64,000 bases of DNA from contig NZ_FOYX01000002.1 in NCBI RefSeq assembly GCF_900112245.1, forward strand, positions 434,001 to 498,000, written 5' to 3'. The notes under the pieces were generated by a model. That model did not search any database. It was not told where the DNA came from and saw only the letters and a program-made list of their open reading frames with translations. This DNA comes from Maribacter stanieri. Lineage in GTDB: Bacteria; Bacteroidota; Bacteroidia; Flavobacteriales; Flavobacteriaceae. Positions 53,449-62,147 of this stretch are shown here, piece after piece. The position numbers and the translations under genes were made by a program. Position 1 is the first letter of the stretch; every line of letters starts with the position of its first letter.

Positions 53449-54384
53449 ATGACCATTACTCAATTACAATATGTACTTGCTGTTGCAGAATATAAGAATT
53501 TCACCCTTGCTGCCGAGAAAAGCTTTGTTACTCAGCCCACTTTAAGCATGCAAGTTCAAAAGCTTGAGGATGAGTTAGATATACTACTTTTTGACCGAAG
53601 TAAAAAGCCTATAACAATTACTGAAGTAGGTAAAAAAATAGTGGCTCAGGCAAAAAATATTGTTAACGAAGCTGCACGTATCAAAGATATTGTAGAACAA
53701 GAAAAAGGGTATATAGGTGGGGATTATGTGTTGGGAATTATACCAACAATAATGCCCACATTATTACCAATGTTTCTTAAGAGTTTCATTCAGAAATATC
53801 CAAAAGTAAACCTTATCATTAAGGAACAAAATACAGAAAGTCTTATACAAAATATTGAAGACGGTCACATAGATGCTGCTATTGCCGCTACTCCATTAGA
53901 AGTTGATTTCATTACAGAGAGGCCTTTATATTATGAACCGTTTGTAGGGTATGTACCTAAAGAGCACCGTTTGGGAAATAGCACACAAATTACTCCTGAT
54001 GATTTAGATATTGAAGATATTTTGCTTCTACAAGATGGTCATTGTTTTAGAGAAGGGGTTCTTAACCTTTGTAAAGCCCCAAAAATTGGCGGCGATCATT
54101 TTAGTTTACAAAGCGGTAGTTTTGAGACACTTATAAATCTTTCGAATGAAGGATTGGGTATGACCCTTCTACCCTATTTAAATACTTTAGAACTTGACGA
54201 TGTTAAGAAAAAGAACCTAAAGTATTTTAAAGATCCTTCGCCTGCACGTGAGGTAAGTCTTATATATCATAAAAAAGAACTAAAAGTACAGATTACAGAG
54301 GCATTAAGAGATGTTATTACAGGTATTGTACGTGGAGCTATCGCTTTTCAAGATGTGAAAATCATTAGCCCGATTAACAAATAA
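53449..54384 (+). CDS. oxyR: OxyR-type LysR family peroxide regulator
   Basis: A 311-residue regulator. The N-terminal winged helix-turn-helix (about 1-60) has FTLAAEKSFVTQPTLSMQVQKLE. The regulatory domain has two cysteines at residues 199 and 208 (GHCFREGVLNLC), the same numbers and spacing as the redox pair of Escherichia coli OxyR. Oxidation by hydrogen peroxide would form the intramolecular disulfide that activates the protein. It is monocistronic; no catalase or peroxiredoxin gene is adjacent, so its targets lie elsewhere. Confidence 0.95.
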   Translation: MTITQLQYVLAVAEYKNFTLAAEKSFVTQPTLSMQVQKLEDELDILLFDRSKKPITITEVGKKIVAQAKNIVNEAARIKDIVEQEKGYIGGDYVLGIIPTIMPTLLPMFLKSFIQKYPKVNLIIKEQNTESLIQNIEDGHIDAAIAATPLEVDFITERPLYYEPFVGYVPKEHRLGNSTQITPDDLDIEDILLLQDGHCFREGVLNLCKAPKIGGDHFSLQSGSFETLINLSNEGLGMTLLPYLNTLELDDVKKKNLKYFKDPSPAREVSLIYHKKELKVQITEALRDVITGIVRGAIAFQDVKIISPINK

Positions 54385-54388
54385 TTAG

Positions 54389-54808
54389 CTACTCTTTATT
54401 AAATCTATACAAACAACCTTCTATACAGATAGCAGGGTAAGAGGGTGATAGCGTTAATCTGGTTTTACTTTCATTAAAGTCTGCGCTATAGCCTAATGTA
54501 TCTTTTTTCCCTTCGGTAATAAAATATAGATACAACTCTTCTTCTGTAATTTCGTAAGTACCGGAATCTAATAAGTTTTTATCGTAATCTGTTCTTTCAT
54601 AATTTCCAAATTCATTGAAGAAGTACCGATACCCTTCTTCCACATCTTTCCATTCTGTAGCACCACCAGTACTGACATATGACTCATACAGCAACCACTC
54701 ACCAACTAAACTTGTGTCATCTATAGGTGTATCATCAAAAGGCATGTCGTCATTTTGACATTGCATTAAGAATAAAAAAAATATTGAAATCAAAAATCTA
54801 ATTGCCAT
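54389..54808 (-). CDS. Uncharacterised lipoprotein
   Basis: The ATG at 54808 gives a lipoprotein signal (MAIRFLISIFFLFLMQCQND); an ATG 27 bases upstream would put a charged leader in front. The 139-residue product has a lipocalin-like pattern typical of small Bacteroidetes lipoproteins: LVGEWLLYESYVSTGG, YFNEFGNYER, SGTYEITEEELYLYF and TRLTLSPSYPA. A tentative lipocalin-like fold is proposed. It is convergent with oxyR with only four bases between stops. Confidence 0.7.
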   Translation of the reverse strand: MAIRFLISIFFLFLMQCQNDDMPFDDTPIDDTSLVGEWLLYESYVSTGGATEWKDVEEGYRYFFNEFGNYERTDYDKNLLDSGTYEITEEELYLYFITEGKKDTLGYSADFNESKTRLTLSPSYPAICIEGCLYRFNKE

Positions 54809-54853
54809 CTGTGTTTTTTTATAAAAGATGACCAAACCATCTAAAGGTTGCTT

Positions 54854-54885
54854 AAAAAAAAAGAGCCACTTAAAGTGGCTCTTTT
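54854..54885 (-). terminator. Rho-independent terminator of the small minus-strand gene
   Basis: The dyad agagccactt/aagtggctct around 54861-54884 with a minimal loop is followed on the minus strand by a T run (the A run at 54854-54862). It ends the gene at 54887-55084. Confidence 0.8.
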
Positions 54886-54886
54886 A

Positions 54887-55084
54887 TTATGCTTTTAAAT
54901 AAACTAAACTTTGTTGTAATTCTGGTTTATCCGTAATGTAACTTTCTAACCAGACTTTTAATTCTTCCACCTCTTCAGGTAGTAACGTCATTATGGCTTT
55001 CTTTAATTCTTTGCAGAAAAGCAAGGTATCAAAACTAACCTTTTTAAGTACTGTTTTACTATACTCTAGCATTGACTTAGACAT
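54887..55084 (-). CDS. Small helical cytosolic protein of unknown function
   Basis: A 65-residue protein predicted all-helical, with an amphipathic core (FDTLLFCKELKKAIMTLLPEEVEELKVWL, split). Similar small proteins are frequent in Flavobacteriaceae. It has its own terminator, and a near-consensus promoter (TACCTTTA) is seen upstream on the minus strand at 55117-55124. Function unknown. Confidence 0.7.
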   Translation of the reverse strand: MSKSMLEYSKTVLKKVSFDTLLFCKELKKAIMTLLPEEVEELKVWLESYITDKPELQQSLVYLKA

Positions 55085-55228
55085 GTTGTTGTTAGATTAA
55101 TATATTTGTTGTTGTATAAAGGTAAACAGAAATGCATGTCGAATATTGTATATAAAAAGTTAAAGTAATACTCTTCGTGTTAAATTTTTATCGCATTAAT
55201 AAGTATTCTATTTTGTACATTCGAATTC

Positions 55229-56497
55229 ATGAAAAATTTTCTTTTTATAGGCATTATAATATTATTACTGTCTGCCTGTGTTTCAAAAAAATCTATTATC
55301 AGAAAAGATTTTGATAATCAGCTTTCTTCTTCATTTTATAATAATCAATTTACAGGTATCTTAGTCATAGATGCTGATACAAAAGATACCATCTACAATC
55401 ATAATAGTCATAAATACTTTATACCTGCCAGCAATACCAAAATCTTTACATTATTTACGGCAGTAACTATTTTACCAGAAAAAATACCCGCATTAAAATA
55501 CATCAACACCAACGATACTTTATATTTTGAAGGTACAGGTGACCCATCATTTCTTCATCCCTTTATAAAAGATTCATCTGCATTAAATTTTCTAAGAAAC
55601 CAGAATAATGTAGTCTACGCGGCAGGGAATTTTGAAGATGAAAAATATGGACCAGGTTGGGCTTGGGACGATTATCAATGGTACTACTCTCCAGAGAAAA
55701 GTATACTCCCCATTCATGGAAATGTAATAATGGCTTATAAAACAAATGCCATACAGGTATCACCTACTTATTTTAAAGACAGTGTTCTAGAGTTGACCAA
55801 CAAAAGAAACAGGAATGAATTTTCTAATGTATTCTATTATTCTCCTGAGTCTAGAGATACTTTAGAGACGCCTTTTATTACAAGCACGTTAACTACAAGA
55901 TCAATCTTAGAAAATATATTAAAAACAAAAGTGGGTATCATCACTAGCATGCCATTGGGTAAGAAACAAACCTTATATAGCGTGCCTTCAGATTCTCTTT
56001 ATAAAAGGATGATGCATGAAAGCGATAATTTCATAGCCGAACAATTATTACTAATTTCTTCATCACAATTAAACGATACCTTAAATAGTAAAGCTGTACG
56101 AACTCATATATTAGAAAATGACTTGAGTGATTTAAAACAAGAACCTAGATGGGTTGATGGATCTGGACTTTCACGTTACAATTTATTCACTCCGCAAAAT
56201 ATGGTTGCTGTTTTAGACAAATTGCACTCCCAAATTTCGCAAGACCGTTTGTTCTCCATCTTCCCAGCTGGCGGAAAATCAGGCACCTTAAAAAATAGAT
56301 TTGCTGGTGAAGAACATCCGTACATCTTTGCCAAATCCGGTAGTTTAAGTAATAATTATTGTCTTAGTGGCTACCTAGTAACAAAATCAGGTAAAAAATT
56401 GATTTTTAGTTTTATGAATAATCATTTCAGGGAACCAGTATCCGAAGAAAGATTACGTCTAGAACAAATGTTACAAATACTTAGAGATAAGTATTAA
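55229..56497 (+). CDS. dacB: D-alanyl-D-alanine carboxypeptidase/endopeptidase (PBP4, S13 family) lipoprotein
   Basis: A 422-residue lipoprotein (LLLSACVSKK lipobox). The three penicillin-binding motifs are visible: SxxK at S68-K71 (PASNTKIFT), SxN in MHESDNFIAEQL, and KSG in GGKSGTLKNRF. WVDGSGLSRYNL is also a hallmark of the S13 family. The enzyme cleaves peptidoglycan side chains in the periplasm. Lipidation is not usual in proteobacterial PBP4 but is frequent in Bacteroidetes. Single gene. Confidence 0.92.
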   Translation: MKNFLFIGIIILLLSACVSKKSIIRKDFDNQLSSSFYNNQFTGILVIDADTKDTIYNHNSHKYFIPASNTKIFTLFTAVTILPEKIPALKYINTNDTLYFEGTGDPSFLHPFIKDSSALNFLRNQNNVVYAAGNFEDEKYGPGWAWDDYQWYYSPEKSILPIHGNVIMAYKTNAIQVSPTYFKDSVLELTNKRNRNEFSNVFYYSPESRDTLETPFITSTLTTRSILENILKTKVGIITSMPLGKKQTLYSVPSDSLYKRMMHESDNFIAEQLLLISSSQLNDTLNSKAVRTHILENDLSDLKQEPRWVDGSGLSRYNLFTPQNMVAVLDKLHSQISQDRLFSIFPAGGKSGTLKNRFAGEEHPYIFAKSGSLSNNYCLSGYLVTKSGKKLIFSFMNNHFREPVSEERLRLEQMLQILRDKY

Positions 56498-56501
56498 GCT
56501 A

Positions 56502-56996
56502 TTATTTTATAACTACATGTTTAGCGTATTTCTCCTTTAAAAATTTAATTTTAGGTGATATGTGTGTTTTACAAAATGGCTTCTCCGTATCACTGAAATA
56601 GTAATTTTGAAATTGTTCTTGAGATGATGTAAAAGCCCCGAATGGTATAATGGATGTAATTATAGGTTCATCGAAATCCTTTTGCAACTCCCTCATAATT
56701 TCCGCTAAAACAAACTCTTCTTTCTTTTCAAAAAAATAGATACCAGACCTATACTTATTTCGCATAGAATGGTTTTGGGTACTACGGTGAGTATCTAAAT
56801 GAATAGCTACAAGGTCTTCTAATGCTATAATATCCGGATAGAAATGTACGATAACAGCCTCAGAAAAATCTTCTATATTTTCTTTTGGGGAAATAAAGCC
56901 CTGAGCTACTTTGGTTACACCACGTAGGGACATAAAAACAGCTTCGGTACACCAATGGCAACCACCGCCAAACCCGACTTTATACAAATTTTGCAT
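56502..56996 (-). CDS. msrA: Peptide methionine sulfoxide reductase MsrA
   Basis: A 164-residue cytosolic enzyme. The catalytic motif is GGGCHWCTEAVF with C13 as the nucleophile and C16 next to it; the usual phenylalanine of GCFW is histidine here. YRSGIYFFEK and DEPIITSII are further family features, and the C-terminal QNYYFSD is retained. It repairs oxidised methionine (S form). It lies 24 bp downstream of the Nudix gene on the same strand and may be co-transcribed. Confidence 0.9.
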   Translation of the reverse strand: MQNLYKVGFGGGCHWCTEAVFMSLRGVTKVAQGFISPKENIEDFSEAVIVHFYPDIIALEDLVAIHLDTHRSTQNHSMRNKYRSGIYFFEKKEEFVLAEIMRELQKDFDEPIITSIIPFGAFTSSQEQFQNYYFSDTEKPFCKTHISPKIKFLKEKYAKHVVIK

Positions 56997-57020
56997 ATTA
57001 ATTAGGTCGAATTAAAATGC

Positions 57021-57602
57021 TTAAACTAACCCGTTCAATTTTGCATGCTGCAATAACATTATAGTTTTAGCGTCTTTAATTTCACCGCTGGCCACCATCT
57101 TCATAGCTTCATTAAAATCTAGCTCCAAAACCTCAATATTTTCAGTTTCATCGTCTGCACCACCACCATCACTAACTTTCATACTTTCATCATACTCTCC
57201 AACAAAAAGATACAATATTTCGGTCACCGACCCTGGTGACATGTAGGTTTGAAATACCTTCTGTACGTTACTTATTTTATAACCGGTTTCCTCTTCGGTT
57301 TCTTTGCGTACACAATCTGCTGGGTTATCTCCATCTAAAAGACCCGCACAAACCTCTATCATCATTCCGTTTTCATTACCATTTACATATGTAGGCATTC
57401 GAAATTGTCTGGTAAGCACAACAGTCTTCTTTTCAGAGTTATACAATAAAATAGCGGCTCCATTACCACGATCGTAAGCTTCACGTTCTTGAATTTCCCA
57501 ACTACCATCGGGCTTTTGATACTTATAGGTGTATTTATTGAGTGTATACCAGTTATCTGATAAAATTTCTCTTTTAATATCTTTTAAATTTTTATTTGGC
57601 AT
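57021..57602 (-). CDS. nudK: NudK-like Nudix hydrolase
   Basis: A 193-residue cytosolic enzyme, close in length to GDP-mannose hydrolase NudK. The Nudix box reads GLLDGDNPADCVRKETEEETGY; relative to NudK, a glutamate early in the box is asparagine, while the EEETG core is kept. YMSPGSVTEILYLFVGEY is typical of the NudK/ADP-ribose pyrophosphatase group. The likely reaction is hydrolysis of a nucleotide sugar. It is followed by msrA on the same strand. Confidence 0.88.
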   Translation of the reverse strand: MPNKNLKDIKREILSDNWYTLNKYTYKYQKPDGSWEIQEREAYDRGNGAAILLYNSEKKTVVLTRQFRMPTYVNGNENGMMIEVCAGLLDGDNPADCVRKETEEETGYKISNVQKVFQTYMSPGSVTEILYLFVGEYDESMKVSDGGGADDETENIEVLELDFNEAMKMVASGEIKDAKTIMLLQHAKLNGLV

Positions 57603-57784
57603 CTGAAAATCTATTTAACTATACTTTAATTTTTAGCTAACATAATTTGAAACCTACTAAGATACACCTCACAAACTATTAATCAGACTAAATTATTATA
57701 TGCGGAAATCCAAAAAATCTAGATAAATCTCATTGCAATTATTTTAGTGATAAAATTGTAACTTAAGTTTTCAAAATCAAACCT

Positions 57785-59512
57785 ATGAAATTTCTAACTT
57801 CTACTTTCTGTACTATTGCGTTAAGTCTACTATTATTGAATGGATGTAAGATTGCTACAAAAGAATACGGCACCATGTTAATACATGGCGGTCCGATTTA
57901 CACTGTTGATTCATTACAAACAACAGTTGAAGCTGTAGTTACGAAAGATAGTATTATCCTTTATGCCGGAAAACTCGAAGAAGCCGAAAAGTACAAAAAC
58001 GAACAAACCCAAGTCATCGATTTAGAAGGGAAAACTATGACTCCGGGACTTATTGAAGGACACGGACATTTTATGGGCTTGGGATACAATGAATTGGAAC
58101 TAGATTTGATAAATACGACAAGCTATCAAGAAATCGTAGATGCAGTGGCCGAAAAAGTAAAAACCGTCGCTCCAGGTGAATGGATCTTGGGTGCAGGTTG
58201 GCATCAAAGCAAATGGGATTCATTACCAGTAGATGCTGTAAATGGATTTCAAAGACATGACTTGTTAAGTGCTGCAACTCCAAATAACCCTGTGTTTTTG
58301 AGCCATGCCAGTGGCCATGCAGGTTTTGCAAATGCCAAGGCTATGGAAATAGCGGGAATTGAGATATTACCCAAGGATGGTATTGATAAATTACAAGTCG
58401 AAGGTGGTGAAGTTATGCGCGATGAACTAGGAAGACCTACCGGAATTTTCAATGAGCGAGCACAAGGTCTGATCTGGCAGCATGTTCCTGAAAGCACTCC
58501 CGAGCAAAATAATAAAGCATTTGAACTGGCGGTAGCAGCTTGTCACAGAAACGGTATTACTGGTTTTCACGATGCAGGTATCGGTCGGGAAACAATAGCA
58601 TTGTACGAACAAATGAAAACAGCAGACAAAATGAAAGTTCGTTTATATGGTATGCTCACCGGACGGGACAAAGAATTACTTGGCGAATGGTATGAAAAAG
58701 GACCGTTGGTTGATCCTGATAATTTAGTGACCATACGTTCCGTGAAATTAAATTGTGATGGAGCTCTAGGGTCACGTGGTGCTTGGTTATTAGAACCCTA
58801 TACCGACCGACCAGGACATTTTGGACATGAAACTTTACCTATGGAAATGGTTCTAGAAACTGCCTTAAATGGTTTGCGAAAAGGATTTCAAGTATGCTCC
58901 CATGCTATTGGTGATCGTGCCAATAAAGAAATTTTAGACCGTTACGAAACTGCCTTTAAAGAATTGCCCGATTTAAAAACTGATCACCGATTTCGAATAG
59001 AACATGCCCAACATTTACATCCTGATGATATTCCCCGTTTTGCACAACTAGGTGTAATACCTGCCATGCAAGCCATTCATTTATCTTCAGATAGGTCTTG
59101 GGCCATTGACCGTTTGGGAGAAAAACGAATTAAAGAAGGTGCCTATATGTGGCAAGCCCTTCTAAAAAGTGGTATACCTATTGTAAATGGTACCGATGTA
59201 CCGGTAGAGCCACTAAATCCGATTGCGAGTTTATATGCCAGTATCAGTCGTAAAACATTAAAGGGTTTACCTGAAGACGGTTATGAACCGGAACAGAAAA
59301 TGACTAGGGAGCAAGCCTTAAAATCGTATACGCTTGATGCTGCCTATGGCGCTTTTGAAGAAAGTATTAAAGGAACGATCACTGCTGGTAAACTGGCTGA
59401 CTTTACTATTTACAATCAAGATATAATGACCATACCGGAAGATGAATTCTTAAAAACAGAAATAGCTATGACCATTTTTGATGGTAAAGTGGTTTTTAAA
59501 AAAGATGAATAA
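57785..59512 (+). CDS. YtcJ-like amidohydrolase lipoprotein
   Basis: A 575-residue protein with a lipoprotein signal (LLLNGCKIA lipobox). The amidohydrolase metal motif is GLIEGHGHFMGLGY (about 90-103); other ligands are in GITGFHDAG, KLNCDGALGSRGAWLLEPY (split), VCSHAIGDRAN, RIEHAQHLHPDD and NGTDVPVEPLNP. The layout matches the YtcJ/Amidohydro_3 family. The lipobox implies action in the envelope. The substrate is unknown. Single gene. Confidence 0.9.
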   Translation: MKFLTSTFCTIALSLLLLNGCKIATKEYGTMLIHGGPIYTVDSLQTTVEAVVTKDSIILYAGKLEEAEKYKNEQTQVIDLEGKTMTPGLIEGHGHFMGLGYNELELDLINTTSYQEIVDAVAEKVKTVAPGEWILGAGWHQSKWDSLPVDAVNGFQRHDLLSAATPNNPVFLSHASGHAGFANAKAMEIAGIEILPKDGIDKLQVEGGEVMRDELGRPTGIFNERAQGLIWQHVPESTPEQNNKAFELAVAACHRNGITGFHDAGIGRETIALYEQMKTADKMKVRLYGMLTGRDKELLGEWYEKGPLVDPDNLVTIRSVKLNCDGALGSRGAWLLEPYTDRPGHFGHETLPMEMVLETALNGLRKGFQVCSHAIGDRANKEILDRYETAFKELPDLKTDHRFRIEHAQHLHPDDIPRFAQLGVIPAMQAIHLSSDRSWAIDRLGEKRIKEGAYMWQALLKSGIPIVNGTDVPVEPLNPIASLYASISRKTLKGLPEDGYEPEQKMTREQALKSYTLDAAYGAFEESIKGTITAGKLADFTIYNQDIMTIPEDEFLKTEIAMTIFDGKVVFKKDE

Positions 59513-59519
59513 TTTAAGT

Positions 59520-60116
59520 TTAACCTAAACTCCATTTATTTCCCACTTCAGATAAGGGTTTACATGGTACATATTTTCCAGGTATGGGGTCATAACTCAA
59601 TACATTTTTGCCAATTTCTTCAGACGTCATAAATGCCCAAATAGCCATAGATTTCATAGACCTATAAAAACCGATGCTTTCTTGCGGACCAACTGCTGCA
59701 CCCCAAACTCCGGAACCAAATTTACCAGAAATCTTTTCTGCCTCTTTCAACACCTTGATGCTATCTTCGGTATTCAAATTGATAAAAATATCGCCGTAAT
59801 TCTCTTTGCAATTCTCATTAAAAGCTGCAATAGCAGCTCGCAAACTATCTTGCCCTTCTTTATCATACGTTTTGGCAATCACCTTATCTATAAAGATATC
59901 AGACTTCACATCTAATGCCCCTGGGGTATCTGTTCTTGGTAAAATAATATCTACCAGCTTTGAAATAGTTTTTGCTTCTACATCGGTAAAGTATAACGGT
60001 TTCCAATCTAACCTGGTTTCCGTTTTACACGATTCAAATAAGGAAAGCATGGAAGGCATTAAAATTGTTGCTCCTGCAAAAAGTCCTGTTTTTTGTAACG
60101 CTTTTCTTCTGTCCAT
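59520..60116 (-). CDS. Gluconate 2-dehydrogenase subunit 3-like protein, Tat exported
   Basis: A 198-residue protein with a twin-arginine signal (MDRRKALQKTGLFAGA) and a cysteine at about residue 30 that could be lipidated (LFESCKTE). The family signature is ISKLVDIILPRTDTPGALDVKSDIFID (split, about 50-76). Small subunits of this kind help export their partner GMC oxidoreductase. The gene starts 3 bases after the GMC gene ends, so the two encode one complex. Confidence 0.9.
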   Translation of the reverse strand: MDRRKALQKTGLFAGATILMPSMLSLFESCKTETRLDWKPLYFTDVEAKTISKLVDIILPRTDTPGALDVKSDIFIDKVIAKTYDKEGQDSLRAAIAAFNENCKENYGDIFINLNTEDSIKVLKEAEKISGKFGSGVWGAAVGPQESIGFYRSMKSMAIWAFMTSEEIGKNVLSYDPIPGKYVPCKPLSEVGNKWSLG

Positions 60117-60119
60117 TGC

Positions 60120-61820
60120 TTAGATATTTAATTTTTTTAATTCTGATACTGCGTGATTTGCAGCTCTGGCCGTTAATGCCATATAGGTTAACGACGGATT
60201 TACACATGATGAGGATGTCATACAAGCGCCATCGGTTACAAATACATTTTTAGCGGCATGCACTTGATTAAATCCATTCAAAACAGACGTTTTTGGGTCA
60301 TGGCCCATACGTGCAGTTCCCATTTCATGAACACCATAACCTGGTGGATGCTCATTGTCAAATCCTAAAACATCTTTAACACCGGCTTTGGTTAGCATTT
60401 CAACCGCATCTTCCTGTATTTGTTTATTCAATGCCTTTTCATTTGCTTTAAACTCAGCATCAATCGTTAAGGTAGGTTGCCCCCATTTATCTAAAACATC
60501 CGAATTCAAGGAAATTTTATTATCATGATAAGGCAAACATTCAGCAAAACCAGTGATGAACATTTCCCACCCCCCTGGCTTTAAAATACTATTTTTATAA
60601 TCTGCACCGAAGGCTTCAATATTTGCAGGATTACCACCTCTATAAGCGCCGCCTTGATATCCGAAACCACGTAAAAATTTATCTGACTTGCTTTTTTCAT
60701 CGATATTTACATATCTAGGAATGTAAATTCCGTTCGGTCTTCTTCCTTTATAGTATTTATCATCAAAGCCGTCAACTTTTCCCATCGCTCCAACTCTATA
60801 CGTGTGATCCATAAGATTGTGCCCTAGCTCTCCACTATCATTTCCTAAACCGTTTTCAAATCGATTAGACTTAGAATTCATTAAAATTTGTGTTGTGCTT
60901 AAAGTGGATGCGTTTACAAAAATAATTTTAGCTGAATACTCAATAGCCTCGTTTGTTTCTGAATCTATAATACGAACTCCTGAAGCTTTTCCTTTTGCTT
61001 CATCATAAATTAAAGATTGTACTATTGAATAGGGGCGAATAGTTAGATTGCCTGTAGCATTCGCCGGTGGTAAAGTTACTGCATTGCTACTAAAGTAAGC
61101 GCCATAAGGGCACCCACGGCTACACCTATTTCTATTTTGGCACTGACCTCTACCATTATGAGGTTGAGTTAAATGAGCCACCCTACCAATCGTCATATTT
61201 CTACCTGCAAACTGTTCTTCAATTCTAGCTTTTACATGTTTCTCAACACAGTTAAGCTCCATCGGCGGTAAAAAATGACTATCTGGTAATTGGGGTAATC
61301 CTAATGCTTCACCACTTATTCCTGCAAACTTTTCTACGTAGGTATACCACGGCTCAATGTCTTTATAACGAATAGGCCAATCAACACCATACCCATCCTT
61401 CGCATTTGCCTCAAAATCTAAATCGCTCCATCTATAGGTTTGTTTACCCCACAATAGTGACTTACCACCCATTTGGTGACCACGTAACCATAAAAACGGT
61501 TTCTTTTCGGTATATGGGTTAGCCTTATCATCTGCCCAAAAATGTTCGGTATCTTTACCGACCCATCCTGAGCGGATGTTCTTATAATGTTTCTCTTTTT
61601 CTTCTGGTGTTAGTCCGCCCCTAAGTTCCATATCCCAAGGGTCTAAATTCATGGTTGGATAATCGACTACATGCTCTACAATTGGACCGCGCTCCAATAC
61701 CAAGGTCTTTAAGCCTTTCTCACAAAGTTCTTTTGCTGCCCATCCACCGCTAATTCCTGATCCAATAACTATAGCATCATAGGTTACCTCTTTTTTAGCG
61801 TTAATATTAAAATTTGCCAT
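60120..61820 (-). CDS. GMC family oxidoreductase
   Basis: A 566-residue flavoprotein without its own signal peptide. The FAD motif is VIGSGISGGWAAKELCEKG (about 17-35), followed by VLERG. Other GMC features are GGKSLLWGKQTYRW (about 117-130), CSRGCPYGAYFSSNA with a cysteine pair, LMDHTYRVGAMG, the catalytic His region GYGVHEMGTARMGHDP and a final NPSLTYMALTARAANHA. It oxidises an alcohol or sugar and is probably exported by riding with the Tat-tagged small subunit downstream. In Bacteroidetes such pairs often act as glycoside 3-dehydrogenases; here that is inference. Confidence 0.93.
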   Translation of the reverse strand: MANFNINAKKEVTYDAIVIGSGISGGWAAKELCEKGLKTLVLERGPIVEHVVDYPTMNLDPWDMELRGGLTPEEKEKHYKNIRSGWVGKDTEHFWADDKANPYTEKKPFLWLRGHQMGGKSLLWGKQTYRWSDLDFEANAKDGYGVDWPIRYKDIEPWYTYVEKFAGISGEALGLPQLPDSHFLPPMELNCVEKHVKARIEEQFAGRNMTIGRVAHLTQPHNGRGQCQNRNRCSRGCPYGAYFSSNAVTLPPANATGNLTIRPYSIVQSLIYDEAKGKASGVRIIDSETNEAIEYSAKIIFVNASTLSTTQILMNSKSNRFENGLGNDSGELGHNLMDHTYRVGAMGKVDGFDDKYYKGRRPNGIYIPRYVNIDEKSKSDKFLRGFGYQGGAYRGGNPANIEAFGADYKNSILKPGGWEMFITGFAECLPYHDNKISLNSDVLDKWGQPTLTIDAEFKANEKALNKQIQEDAVEMLTKAGVKDVLGFDNEHPPGYGVHEMGTARMGHDPKTSVLNGFNQVHAAKNVFVTDGACMTSSSCVNPSLTYMALTARAANHAVSELKKLNI

Positions 61821-62147
61821 TAAAATGTTGCGTTAGTTTCTTTCCTAAAATACTAAATAGTGGTCTAAACTTAATATTTACGGATTATTCTTAAGATTAT
61901 GAGAAATTTTACCAACCATAACCAACTATTATATAATCTTAGTAATACTGTTTTTATTAGGCATTACTTATGATTTAGATTTTAATTCAATAAACCATAA
62001 AAGTTCGAAAGCCTTTTCGTTAAAAAGTGCAGAAAATTGCTTAACACTATCATTAATAGCTTCAAAATGGTCATCTAGCAAAAACTCTTGCCATCTAAAA
62101 GTCTTTTCATTTATCTTTTCGATACGAACTCTAAACTACCAACTACC
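61821..62147. other. Intergenic region between GMC operon and M81 peptidase gene
   Basis: This 327-bp AT-rich gap lies between divergent genes and must hold both promoters. No exact TAnnTTTG element or hairpin with T run was found. An ATG at 62088 opens an in-frame extension of the M81 gene, but that extension precedes the signal peptide and is not thought to be translated. Confidence 0.4.
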
